Source: Streptomyces sp. DvalAA-43 (GTDB lineage: Bacteria > Actinomycetota > Actinomycetes > Streptomycetales > Streptomycetaceae). Taken from it: a stretch of DNA of 64,000 nt. The stretch lies in assembly GCF_900091725.1 (NCBI RefSeq), contig NZ_FMBW01000044.1, positions 434,001 to 498,000 on the forward strand, in the 5' to 3' direction. A program made the translations under genes and the position numbers. Below the pieces are notes generated by a model, which saw only the letters and a program-made list of their open reading frames with translations, searched no databases and was not told the origin of the DNA. Numbering within the stretch: position 1 is the first letter of the stretch; every line of letters starts with the position of its first letter. Shown piece after piece: positions 1 to 8,298 of the stretch.

Positions 1-952
1 CGCCCCCTACGGTCTGGACGCCGACCCCGTACAACAACTCGCCATCCAGCAGGAGTTGGCCGAACAAGGGGTGAAGCTGAGCGACCTCGGGATCGCCACC
101 TGGGTGGTGCCCTCGCTCCTCGCCCACGGCACGGCCGAGCAGCAGGAGCGCTACCTCCTGCCCACCCTGCGCGGCGAACTCCTGTGGTGCCAGCTGTTCT
201 CGGAGCCCGGCGCGGGATCCGACCTCGCCTCGCTGCGCACCCGGGCGGAGCGGACCGAGGAGGGCTGGCGGATCAACGGCCAGAAGGTGTGGACGAGCGC
301 CGCCCAATGGGCCGACCACGGCATCCTGCTCGCCCGGACCGACCCGGACGCCCCCAAGCACCAGGGGATCGGCTACTTCCTCGTCGACATGAAGAACACC
401 CCCGGCATCGACATCCGGCCGCTGAAGGAGATCACCGGCGACTCCCTCTTCAACGAGGTGTATTTCGACGACGTGCTGCTGCCCGCCGACGCCGTGGTGG
501 GCGAGCCCGACGGCGGCTGGCGGGTCGCCCGCAACACCCTGGGCAACGAACGCGTCCACATGGCCGACCAGATGACCTTCGACACCGGCCTGGAGGCGCT
601 GATCGCCCGCTCCGGCGAACTCGACGGCGCCTGCCGCGCCCGCATCGGAGCACTCGCCGCCGAGGCCCACGCGCTCGGCTGCATCGGACTGCGGACCACG
701 ATGCGGCAGGTCTCCGGGCTCGAACCCGGCGCCGGGGCCTCCGTCCGCAAGCTCGTCCAGACCACCCACCAGCAGAAGGTCGCCGAACTCGCCCTCGAAC
801 TGCTCGGCCCGGCGGGCGCGGCCGGCGAGGGGCCGGGGGAGAGGGTCCTGCACGGCTTCCTGATGTCCCGCTGCCTGACCATCGCGGGCGGCACCACCCA
901 GGTACAGCTCAACGTCGTCGCCGAGCGCATCCTCGGCCTCCCGCGCGATTGA
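1..952 (+). CDS. Acyl-CoA dehydrogenase, C-terminal part (5' end outside window)
   Basis: The frame is open from base 2, so the gene starts upstream; the TTG at 56 is internal. About 316 residues are visible. The middle domain is recognisable by WCQLFSEPGAGSDLASL and GQKVWTSAAQWADHG, which line the FAD and acyl-CoA pocket. The C-terminal helical domain ends in GGTTQVQLNVVAERILGLP, the usual flavin-contacting end of the family. It would catalyse FAD-dependent alpha,beta-desaturation of an acyl-CoA in the cytoplasm. A thiolase follows 33 bp downstream on the same strand, suggesting one beta-oxidation operon. The acyl substrate cannot be told from the sequence. Confidence 0.93.
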   Translation, partial: APYGLDADPVQQLAIQQELAEQGVKLSDLGIATWVVPSLLAHGTAEQQERYLLPTLRGELLWCQLFSEPGAGSDLASLRTRAERTEEGWRINGQKVWTSAAQWADHGILLARTDPDAPKHQGIGYFLVDMKNTPGIDIRPLKEITGDSLFNEVYFDDVLLPADAVVGEPDGGWRVARNTLGNERVHMADQMTFDTGLEALIARSGELDGACRARIGALAAEAHALGCIGLRTTMRQVSGLEPGAGASVRKLVQTTHQQKVAELALELLGPAGAAGEGPGERVLHGFLMSRCLTIAGGTTQVQLNVVAERILGLPRD

Positions 953-985
953 GCCTCCCGCGCGACCGAATCGAAGGGACGTGTC

Positions 986-2233
986 ATGAAGCCCACCCAG
1001 CACGCGAAGCCCATGAAGCTCATGAAGGCGTACGTCGTCGGCGTCGGGATGACGAAGTTCGAGAAGCCCGAGACACGCGACTGGCAGTACTGGGACATGG
1101 CGAAGGAGGCCGGGACGGCCGCGCTCGCCGATGCCTCCCTCGCCGGTGCCCCTCTCGCGTACGAGCAGATCCAGCAGGCCGTCGTCGGCTACTGCTTCCA
1201 GCCCTCCACCGCCGGCCAGCGCGCGGTCTACGGACTCGGCCTGACCGGTATCCCCGTCTACAACGTCAACAACAACTGCGCCACCGGCTCCACCGCTCTG
1301 ATGATGGCCCGGCAGTTCGTCGAGGGCGGCGGCAGCGACTGCGTCCTCGCGCTCGGCTTCGAGAAGATGACGCGCGGCGCCCTCGGCGGCGGTGGCGCGG
1401 ACGGTGGTGCCGCCGACTTCAAGACATCGCCGGTGGCCCGGCACTACGGGATCATGGCCGCCGCCCACGGCTTCGAGATGAGCCCGCCCACCGCCCAGAT
1501 CTTCGGCAACGCGGCCCGCGAGCACATGGCGCGGTACGGCACGACCGAGGCGCAGCTCGCCGCCGTCGGTGCCAAGAACCACCGGCACTCGGTGAACAAC
1601 CCGTACGCCCAGTTCCAGGACCCGTACACGGTCGAGGAGATACTCGCCGCGAAGACCATCCACCGCCCGCTGACCAAGCTCCAGTGCTCACCCACCTCCG
1701 ACGGCGCGGCCGCCGCCGTCGTGGTGTCGGAGCGCTTCGTCGAGCGCCACGGACTGGGCGACCGGGCGGTGGAGATCGTCGCCCAGGCCATGACCACCGA
1801 CACCGGCGACTCCTTCGCCTCGGGGACCTGCATCGACGCGGTGGGCCTGCCGATGTCGCGGGACGCCGCCCGGCAGGTGTACGAGGCCTCCGGGCTCTCG
1901 GCCGCCGATCTGGACGTCATCGAACTGCACGACTGCTTCTCCATCAACGAACTCCTCACCTACGAGGCGCTCGGGCTGTGCGGCGAGGGCGAGTCCGGGA
2001 AGCTCGTCGAGTCCGGCGCCACCACGTACGGCGGCCGCTGGGTGGTCAACCCGTCCGGCGGGCTGATCTCCAAGGGGCACCCGCTCGGCGCCACCGGCAT
2101 CGCCCAGACCGCCGAACTCACCTGGCAGCTCAGGGGCGAGGCGGGGAACAGGCAGGTGAAGGACGCCCGGACCGGCCTGGCCCACAACATCGGGCTCGGC
2201 GGAGCGGCGGTGGTGACGCTGCTGCGCAGGTAG
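986..2233 (+). CDS. SCP2-type thiolase / lipid-transfer acetyl-CoA acyltransferase
   Basis: A 415-residue thiolase of the SCP-x/lipid-transfer class. The nucleophile is Cys98 in VNNNCATGSTAL; VIELHDCFSINELL and the C-terminal GHPLGATGI are the other active-site loops. It would cleave 3-oxoacyl-CoA thiolytically. The ATG at 986 follows AAGGGAC at good spacing; an in-frame ATG ten codons in (MKLMKAYVVGVG) is an alternative. It sits just after the acyl-CoA dehydrogenase, consistent with sequential beta-oxidation steps. Thiolases of this class are common in branched-chain, sterol side-chain or unusual acyl-CoA breakdown; which applies here is inference. Confidence 0.9.
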   Translation: MKPTQHAKPMKLMKAYVVGVGMTKFEKPETRDWQYWDMAKEAGTAALADASLAGAPLAYEQIQQAVVGYCFQPSTAGQRAVYGLGLTGIPVYNVNNNCATGSTALMMARQFVEGGGSDCVLALGFEKMTRGALGGGGADGGAADFKTSPVARHYGIMAAAHGFEMSPPTAQIFGNAAREHMARYGTTEAQLAAVGAKNHRHSVNNPYAQFQDPYTVEEILAAKTIHRPLTKLQCSPTSDGAAAAVVVSERFVERHGLGDRAVEIVAQAMTTDTGDSFASGTCIDAVGLPMSRDAARQVYEASGLSAADLDVIELHDCFSINELLTYEALGLCGEGESGKLVESGATTYGGRWVVNPSGGLISKGHPLGATGIAQTAELTWQLRGEAGNRQVKDARTGLAHNIGLGGAAVVTLLRR

Positions 2234-2274
2234 GCCCGAATATCGATGCGAGGCGGCGGGGCGCGGGTGCGAGT

Positions 2275-3708
2275 ATGACGGGCATGACCGACGTCACGAC
2301 CCCCGCGCCGCCGCGACAGCGGAAGACCAGGACCCACACCTGGGCGGCGGTGCTCGCCGCCTGTACTGGTCAGTTCCTCGTCGTGCTCGATGTGTCCGTC
2401 GTCAACGTCGCTCTGCCGTCCATGCGTTCCGACCTCGGGATGAGCCCCGCCGGACTCCAGTGGGTGCTCAACGCCTACTCGATCGCCTTCGCCGGATTCA
2501 TGCTCCTCGGCGGGCGCGCCGCCGACATATACGGCCGCAAGCGGATGTTCCTCATAGGCCTCGGCCTGTTCACCGCCGCCTCCCTGGCCGGCGGGCTCGC
2601 CCAGGATGGCTGGCAGCTGCTCGCCGCGCGCGCCGCGCAGGGACTCGGCGCCGCCGTGCTCGCCCCCGCCACCCTGACCCTGCTCACCGGTACCGTCCCC
2701 GAGGGCCCGGCCAGGACGAAGGCGATCGGCACCTGGATGGCCGTCGGTGCGGGCGGCGGTGCGGCCGGCGGACTGATCGGCGGGGTGCTCACCGATCTGT
2801 TCTCCTGGCGCTGGGTCCTGCTGATCAATGTGCCCATCGGAGTGCTCGTACTGGCCGGTGCCGCCGTCCGGCTCTCGGAGGGCCGGACCGGCGAGCGGCG
2901 GCGGATCGACCTCCCCGGCGCGGTGCTCGTCACGGCGGGCCTCGCCTGCGTCGCCTACGGCATCGTGCAGACCGAGGCCTCGGGGTGGACCGCGACGGCG
3001 ACCCTGGCCCCGCTGCTCGGCGGGGTGGCCCTGCTGGGCGTCTTCGTGGTGGTGGAGGCCCGGACAGCGGTGCCGCTGATGCCGCTCCGGGCGCTCGGGG
3101 CGCGGGCGGTGGCGTCGGCCAACGCGGCGATGCTCGTGATCGGTTCGGCGACGTTCTCGATGTGGTACTTCATGACCGTGTACGCCCAGGCCGTACTGGG
3201 CTACAGCCCGCTGGAGGCCGGACTCGCCCTGATGCCCACGTCGTTGGCGATCGTCCTCGGCTCGAAGTGCGCCCCCCGGGTGATGGCCGTGACCGGCACG
3301 AAGAACCTGGCGCTCATCGGCACGGCGATCGCCGCGGCCGGCTTCGGCTGGCAGTCCACGATGGGCGCCGACGGCGCGTACCTCACCTCGGTCTGTCTGC
3401 CCGGTGTCCTGATGACGGCCGGTACGGGGCTGGCGTCCACCCCGCTCGCCTCGCAGGCCCTCGCCGGCGCGGCCCCCGGCGAATCCGGCCTGGTCTCCGG
3501 CCTCGTCAACACCTCCCGCACGATGGGCGGTGCGCTCGGTCTCGCCGTGCTCTCCACCGTCGCGGCGGCCCGCACCGCGGGCGGCACCGGCCCGGAGGAG
3601 CTCACGGCCGGTTTCGCGCTCGCCTTCCGGACGTCCGGCGCGGTCCTGCTCGGCGGACTGCTGCTGATGGCGCTCTGGCTGCCCCGCCACCGGTCGGACC
3701 GGCGCTGA
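2275..3708 (+). CDS. MFS multidrug exporter, DHA2 (14-TM) family
   Basis: A 477-residue integral membrane protein with about 14 hydrophobic segments. VVLDVSVVNVALPSM in the first helix and the loop motif GGRAADIYGRKR (MFS motif A) are typical of EmrB/QacA-like drug:proton antiporters, as is the glycine-rich segment near residues 160-170 (motif C position). The start is either ATG 2275 or ATG 2284; neither has a strong Shine-Dalgarno. It lies 41 bp after the thiolase and may be read through from it, but no functional link is evident. The substrate is unknown. Confidence 0.9.
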   Translation: MTGMTDVTTPAPPRQRKTRTHTWAAVLAACTGQFLVVLDVSVVNVALPSMRSDLGMSPAGLQWVLNAYSIAFAGFMLLGGRAADIYGRKRMFLIGLGLFTAASLAGGLAQDGWQLLAARAAQGLGAAVLAPATLTLLTGTVPEGPARTKAIGTWMAVGAGGGAAGGLIGGVLTDLFSWRWVLLINVPIGVLVLAGAAVRLSEGRTGERRRIDLPGAVLVTAGLACVAYGIVQTEASGWTATATLAPLLGGVALLGVFVVVEARTAVPLMPLRALGARAVASANAAMLVIGSATFSMWYFMTVYAQAVLGYSPLEAGLALMPTSLAIVLGSKCAPRVMAVTGTKNLALIGTAIAAAGFGWQSTMGADGAYLTSVCLPGVLMTAGTGLASTPLASQALAGAAPGESGLVSGLVNTSRTMGGALGLAVLSTVAAARTAGGTGPEELTAGFALAFRTSGAVLLGGLLLMALWLPRHRSDRR

Positions 3709-3754
3709 GACACGGGGCCGCGGGCCCGGCGCTGAGACCCGGCGCCCGCGGGCG

Positions 3755-4396
3755 CTACAACCACCCCTGCTGCCGCGCCGCCCGCACCGCCTCCATCCGG
3801 TTGCGGGTCCCCGTCTTGCCGATCGCCGACGACAGATAGTTCCGCACCGTCGACTCGGACAGATGCAGCTTCGCCGCGATGTCGGCGACCGTCGCCCCGT
3901 CCACCGAGGCGTTCAGCGCGTCCCGCTCCCGCGCGGTCAGCGGGCTCGGCCCGGCGCTGAGCGCGGCGGCGGCCAGCGCTGGGTCGATCACCGTCTCCCC
4001 GCCCAGCACCCGGCGGATCGCGGTGGCGAGGTCCTCGACCGGGCCGTCCTTGACCAGGAACCCCGCCGCCCCGGCCTCCATCGCCCGGCGCAGATAGCCG
4101 GGGCGGCCGAACGTGGTGAGGATCAGCACCCGGCAGTCCGGCACCTCCTCGCGCAGATCGGCGGCGGCGTCCAGACCGCTGCGGCCCGGCAGTTCGATGT
4201 CCAGCAGCGCCACATCGGGGCGGGAGCGCAGCGCGGCGTCCACGATCTCGTCCCCGGCGGCCACCTGCGCCACGACCTCGATGTCCGGCTCAAGGCCGAG
4301 CAGCAGCGCGAGCGCGCCCCGCATCATGCCCTGGTCCTCGGCGAGGAGGACTCTCACGGACTTTACCGGGCGGTGGTCCTGCGGCATCTCGGTCAT
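3755..4396 (-). CDS. LuxR/NarL-family response regulator
   Basis: 213 residues: receiver domain (about 13-130) and LuxR-type HTH (about 148-210). The acidic pair is Glu20-Asp21, the predicted phosphoacceptor is Asp66 in ALLDIELP, and the switch residues are in LILTTFG and FLVKDG. The HTH reads LTARERDAL...VADIAAKLHLSESTVRNYLS. The expected partner is the histidine kinase at 6290-7540, with the ABC exporter upstream of it, as in DesK/DesR-type modules; here the regulator is separated from its kinase by two other genes. No Shine-Dalgarno precedes the ATG; a -10-like TACCCT sits 7 nt before it, suggesting a leaderless mRNA. Confidence 0.93.
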   Translation of the reverse strand: MTEMPQDHRPVKSVRVLLAEDQGMMRGALALLLGLEPDIEVVAQVAAGDEIVDAALRSRPDVALLDIELPGRSGLDAAADLREEVPDCRVLILTTFGRPGYLRRAMEAGAAGFLVKDGPVEDLATAIRRVLGGETVIDPALAAAALSAGPSPLTARERDALNASVDGATVADIAAKLHLSESTVRNYLSSAIGKTGTRNRMEAVRAARQQGWL

Positions 4397-4403
4397 GGGT
4401 AAG

Positions 4404-4409
4404 AGGGTA
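4404..4409 (-). promoter_or_regulatory. Possible -10 box giving a leaderless response-regulator mRNA
   Basis: On the minus strand TACCCT (matching TANNNT) is followed by exactly 7 nt and then the ATG at 4396. That spacing places the transcription start on the start codon. No clear -35 is seen. Confidence 0.4.
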
Positions 4410-4725
4410 GGACGGACGGCTTGTTGGGGCGCGTTCCGCGGCTCGCGGACAGGCAGAAGTCCTGCCCGGCCTCCCGGACCGAACAGCCCGGACCGCGATC
4501 CGCAGGGCCACCGCAGCGCCGCGGGAGGACAGGACGACCGTCACGCCCCCCGGCATGGGGAGCGGGGGGATCTCCGCGACGCGGAATTCCATGGCAAGCA
4601 GATAAGCGGACAGTCGTACCAAAACGCCAGCCCTCTTACGCCAGGGTGCGCCAGGTAGTACGCCACCCCTACGGGCACTTGAATATGTGAGCACCGCCCA
4701 CCCGCGCCGCACATGGGGAGACCAG
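4410..4725. other. Intergenic stretch without a confident gene
   Basis: About 315 bp between the response regulator and the small ORF. A minus-strand frame beginning at ATG 4592 keeps a GC-rich third position for about 35 codons (MEFRVAEIPPLPMPGG...) but has no ribosome site, runs into the regulator gene and matches no family known to me. It may be a decayed gene start. A direct repeat of CGCCAG occurs near 4626-4652. Nothing else is evident. Confidence 0.3.
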
Positions 4726-4872
4726 GTGAACAGCCGTCGGCCCGTCCCGCCGCCCTACTTCGAGTTGCGTCTGGGGCCCCTGCACGTGACCGTCCAGCGC
4801 ATCCCCGCCTGGCTGATCACCCTGACGACCACGGCAATCGGCAGTGGCACCGCATGGTGGACCAGTCGATGA
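4726..4872 (+). CDS. Small hypothetical membrane-associated protein
   Basis: A 48-residue ORF starting at GTG 4726, preceded by GGGGAGACC, which decides this start over an in-frame GTG at 4687. The N-terminus is Pro/Arg-rich (VNSRRPVPPPYFELRLGP), followed by LHVTVQRIPAWLITLTTTA and a Gly/Trp end, i.e. one probable transmembrane helix. Small proteins of this appearance recur in Streptomyces genomes, but no function is known to me. It lies head-to-tail against the degenerate M48-like gene. Confidence 0.5.
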   Translation: MNSRRPVPPPYFELRLGPLHVTVQRIPAWLITLTTTAIGSGTAWWTSR

Positions 4873-4968
4873 GCGCAAGGCTTCGCCGCATGCTCGCAGC
4901 GTCTCGGGAAACGCGGGCACCTGTGGCGCGCGACCCGAGCCGGCCGATGTCCCGGACGAGCCGGGCCG

Positions 4969-6228
4969 TTACGCGTTCTGCCGGCATTCCCTGCCGATCG
5001 ACGACCGGATGGCGGCCAGCTCCAGATCGACCGTCCGGGCCTCGGCGCCGCTCATGGTGACGGTCGGCTCCGTGCGGGGGAGTGCGCGGACGAACCGGAT
5101 GCGCAGGCAGGTGGGCGGGTACCTGCTGCCGGACGCGTCGCCCCGAAGCTCCGAGAGACGGAGCCGACGTGCCCGCTCGCTGTCCGGTACCGAGGCGAGG
5201 TAGTCGCGCAGCGCCTCCCACGGGTCGTCGCCGCGCCGGGCGAGGCGCTGCAGCGCGAGGGCGGCCGGTTCCTCCAGCAACAGGGCCTGCAACAGCCCCT
5301 CGGTAGAAGCGGCCGTGGCGATCCGGGCGGCCGTCCGGTCCGCCCGGTACGCCTGGTCGACGCAGCGGCCGTCCAGCGTTCGCAGGAGCGCATGGAGCAG
5401 GTGCGCGCCCTGGGCGAGCAGCCCCAGCAGCGGGCGGGCGAACATCTCGCCCACATGGGCGATGTTGCTCGCCCGCCCGCCGGAGGCGAGGGAATGGCGC
5501 GGGTCCGGCGCCGCGCCCGAGCGCGCGGGATCGGGCCTGAGGAGGTCCTCCCAGCCCGTGAGCGAGTCCAGGGCCGAACGGATCCAGCGGGCGCGTGGCA
5601 GCCTCTCGTCCGCCACATGGGCGAGTTCGCGGACGAGCAGGGCGAGCCGCTGATCCGTCGTGAGGGTCTCCCAGAGCGGCAGGCCCAGGACGAGTGCCCG
5701 GCGGCGACGCCGTCCGACGGCCGTCCAGCGGGACCCGTACCCAGCGTCGAAGGCGATCAAATCCGGTGGCCGGGTGCCCAGTTCGGCGCATATCCGCCCG
5801 ACGACCGCGTGCAGCGCGGGTGCGGTGGCCGGGCCGGCGGTGTGCCTGGGCGGCCGCGCCGGGCGCGGGAACAGCAGCACCGCGGCCAGCAGCTCGACGG
5901 CACCCAGGACCCGCTGCGGAAGGGTGCCGGTGAACAGCAGCCACACCCCCGTGACCACCAGGGCCGCGGTGGCCAGATTGACGGCGGTGGCGAGCACGAG
6001 TGCGCCGTACGCGGCGGCACCCGAGGGCGCGACGTCCGGTCCGTCCGCCATGGTCCGGCGGAACACGCTTGCGTGGCGGGCCAGTTCACGTGCCCGGCTC
6101 TTGGGCCCTTCGCGGCCGAGCGGATCGACGTTCCAGTCGCAGGCCGCGCACCAGGTGCTGAACCGGTCGTCGGGTGTCGTCAGCACGGCGTCGCACCGGG
6201 GGCAGTTGGCGTCCGAGTCGTCCTTCAC
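4969..6228 (-). CDS. M48-like membrane protein with zinc ribbon and degenerate peptidase motif
   Basis: 419 residues. The N-terminus has a zinc ribbon (Cys9, Cys12, Cys27, Cys30). Two hydrophobic segments follow (about 71-100 and 105-121), then a cytoplasmic domain with the layout of M48/HtpX-like peptidases: LVLGLPLWETLTTDQRLALL leads to the position of the HEXXH helix. Here that helix reads R200-E-L-A-H204, so the first zinc-binding His is Arg (codon CGC), and the later ExxAD ligand motif reads AYRAD (293-297), so Glu is Ala. Two of three zinc ligands are missing, so proteolysis is unlikely. It starts at GTG 6228 and lies between a kinase and its probable regulator, 62 bp after the kinase gene, possibly cotranscribed. 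Confidence 0.75.
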   Translation of the reverse strand: MKDDSDANCPRCDAVLTTPDDRFSTWCAACDWNVDPLGREGPKSRARELARHASVFRRTMADGPDVAPSGAAAYGALVLATAVNLATAALVVTGVWLLFTGTLPQRVLGAVELLAAVLLFPRPARPPRHTAGPATAPALHAVVGRICAELGTRPPDLIAFDAGYGSRWTAVGRRRRRALVLGLPLWETLTTDQRLALLVRELAHVADERLPRARWIRSALDSLTGWEDLLRPDPARSGAAPDPRHSLASGGRASNIAHVGEMFARPLLGLLAQGAHLLHALLRTLDGRCVDQAYRADRTAARIATAASTEGLLQALLLEEPAALALQRLARRGDDPWEALRDYLASVPDSERARRLRLSELRGDASGSRYPPTCLRIRFVRALPRTEPTVTMSGAEARTVDLELAAIRSSIGRECRQNA

Positions 6229-6289
6229 AAGGGGCGATCATGCCCCGCTCCCGGTTCCGGGGACAGCCCCGTCCCCGGTCCTTGCCCGC

Positions 6290-7540
6290 TCATGCCCCCG
6301 GCATCCGGACCGGCCGGTGATACTGCGGCGTCCCGGTCTCCTCCTCCGCCGGGCCCGGCCCGTCCACCGGCAGCTCCGCCGTGACCACGAAGCCGCGCCC
6401 CGGCGCCGGGCCCGCCCTGAGGCTGCCTCCCGACGCGGCCAGGCGCTCGGTGAGCCCGGTCAGCCCGGTGCCGCCGATGCCGGGGGTGGCCGGGGCGTCC
6501 GGATCGGGGCCGCTGCCGTCGTCGGTGACGGTCAGCCGGACCCGTTCGGCCGTGCCTTCGAGCACGAACGAGCAGGTGGTCGCACGGGAGTGGCGTACGA
6601 CATTGGTGACGGCCTCCCGCACCACCCAGCCCAGCAGCGCCTCCGTCTGCGGGGCGAGCGGTGGTCCCGAGCGGCGGAGCACCGGCTCGATCCCGGCGGC
6701 GGTCAGCGCGGACCGGGCCCGGTCCAGCTCGGTGGCCAGGCTCCCCTCGCGGTAGCCGGTGACGGCCTCCCGGATCTCGGTGAGGGCCTGGCGGCCGACG
6801 GACTCGATGTCGGCGACCTGGGTGAGCGCCGCGTCCATGTCGTGCGGCGCGAGCCGGCGCGCGGCCTCCGACTTGACCACGATCACGGAGAGTGTGTGGC
6901 CCAGCAGATCGTGCAGATCGCGGGAGAAGCGCAGCCGCTCCTTCTCGACGGCGCTACGGGCCAGCTCCTGCCGGGTGGCGCGCAGTTCCATCACGGTCTC
7001 CGCGAGGGTGAGGATCGCGGCGGTCACCGCACCCGAGATGAAGGTGCCGTAACCGATCGTCCACGGATCCGTGCCGCCCTCGCCGCGCCACACCGCCACG
7101 GCGGTGGCGACCGCGGCGACCGAGAGCATGCCGACCGCCAGCTGCCGGTTGCGCAGGATGGTGCCGCAGGCCAGCGAGAGCAGCGGGAAGAACAGCAGCC
7201 AGCTCCCGCCGTAACCGATCGCCAGCGCGAGTGTGACGGCGGCCATCGCGGCGAGCAGCCAGTACGACACCGGGCTCTCGCGCTTCCGCTTGTCGAAGCC
7301 GCGGAACACCACGGAGACGTACAGGGAGTTGAAGGCGAAGAGCCCGAGACCGCCGAGCCAGGGGTTGGGTGCCTCGCCCTGGAAGAGGTTGGAGAAGGAA
7401 CCCAGGCCCATCAGCAGCCAGGGCAGCAGGGCGTACGGGCCGGGCGGGCCGGGGCGCCGCTCCTCGCGCCCCTTGCGACGGCGCCTCCACCGGAAGCCCG
7501 GCCGCGCGCCCGTCCGGTTGCCGGCCATGTCCTCTCCCAT
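6290..7540 (-). CDS. Sensor histidine kinase, HisKA_3 (DesK/NarL-partner) type
   Basis: 416 residues. After a basic N-terminus come about six hydrophobic segments (residues about 30-190), then a coiled linker and the HisKA_3 dimerisation domain with the phosphoacceptor His in SRDLHDLLGHTLSVIV. The HATPase domain has the N box VREAVTNVVRHS, the G1 box DDGSG and GTGLTGLTERL. The ATG at 7540 is chosen because GAGGA lies 7 nt upstream; an ATG four codons later is possible. It follows the ABC permease by 35 bp, so ATPase-permease-kinase form an operon. Such kinases sense envelope stress, lipids or peptides; the signal here is unknown. Confidence 0.92.
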   Translation of the reverse strand: MGEDMAGNRTGARPGFRWRRRRKGREERRPGPPGPYALLPWLLMGLGSFSNLFQGEAPNPWLGGLGLFAFNSLYVSVVFRGFDKRKRESPVSYWLLAAMAAVTLALAIGYGGSWLLFFPLLSLACGTILRNRQLAVGMLSVAAVATAVAVWRGEGGTDPWTIGYGTFISGAVTAAILTLAETVMELRATRQELARSAVEKERLRFSRDLHDLLGHTLSVIVVKSEAARRLAPHDMDAALTQVADIESVGRQALTEIREAVTGYREGSLATELDRARSALTAAGIEPVLRRSGPPLAPQTEALLGWVVREAVTNVVRHSRATTCSFVLEGTAERVRLTVTDDGSGPDPDAPATPGIGGTGLTGLTERLAASGGSLRAGPAPGRGFVVTAELPVDGPGPAEEETGTPQYHRPVRMPGA

Positions 7541-7575
7541 CACACAGTCCTCTGCCGTCACTCGGTCCTCCCCCG

Positions 7576-8298
7576 TCACACGGTCCTTGCGGACCGACGG
7601 TACGAGATCACGGCGTACGCACCGAACAGCAGGAGCCATCCGCAGAGCACCGCGATGGTGCCGGTGCCGGGTGCGTGTCCCTCGGTGGTCGCCCAGCCCA
7701 GGTCGGCGAAGCGGTTGGCCGGGGTGAACCTGCCGATGGAGCGCAGCCACCCGGGCAGCAGTTCCAGCGGGAACCACAGCCCGCCGACGATCGCGAAGCC
7801 CATCAGACAGGCCACGTTGACCACGCCGGTGCTCTGCGGGGTCAGCCGGTAGCCGTTGCCGAGGCCGAGCAGGGTGAACGGCAGCGCGCCGATCCACAAC
7901 AGCAGCACCAGCGTGATCCACTGCCAGACGTCCAGTCGCACCCCGTTGACCAGCCCGCCGGCCAGCAGCACCGTCAGGATCGTCGGCAGGACCGTCACCG
8001 AACCGCTGATCGCGCGGCCCACGACCGCCCGCGAAGGGGCGAGCGGGGTGACCCGCAGCTGTTCCAGCCAGCCGAGCTGCTTGTCGGAGGCCACACCCGT
8101 ACCGATCGACATGGCGGAGCTCAGCGCCCCGTACGCGGCGATGCCGACCATCGAGGCGGTCTTCCAGCCGTCGACGCCCCCGCCGCCGCCGATGTTGGTG
8201 AAGAGCAGGTACATCATCACCGGCATCCCGGTCCCGAAGATCAGGAAGGAGCCGTCGCGCAGGGTCCGGCGGATTTCGAGCACGATGTAGCGGGTCAT
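7576..8298 (-). CDS. ABC-2 type exporter permease
   Basis: 240 residues with six predicted transmembrane helices, starting MTRYIVLEIRRTLRDGSFLIF, typical of ABC-2 permeases of the drug/antibiotic exporter (DrrB-like) group. Its ATG overlaps the stop of the ATPase gene by 4 bp (ATGA), so translation is probably coupled. With the ATPase it would form an efflux pump; the next gene is a sensor kinase, implying signal-dependent expression of the pump. Confidence 0.9.
   Translation of the reverse strand: MTRYIVLEIRRTLRDGSFLIFGTGMPVMMYLLFTNIGGGGGVDGWKTASMVGIAAYGALSSAMSIGTGVASDKQLGWLEQLRVTPLAPSRAVVGRAISGSVTVLPTILTVLLAGGLVNGVRLDVWQWITLVLLLWIGALPFTLLGLGNGYRLTPQSTGVVNVACLMGFAIVGGLWFPLELLPGWLRSIGRFTPANRFADLGWATTEGHAPGTGTIAVLCGWLLLFGAYAVISYRRSARTV

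Noticed and set aside
184..2274. Long plus-strand frame leading into the MFS exporter as a giant N-terminal extension
   Set aside because: Arg/Pro-rich nonsense translation overlapping two well-defined genes in another frame; the MFS protein starts at 2275 or 2284.
1960..3690. 576-codon open frame on the minus strand opposite the thiolase end and MFS gene
   Set aside because: Gly/Arg/Glu-rich without domain motifs; an antisense shadow produced by GC-biased third positions of the real plus-strand genes.
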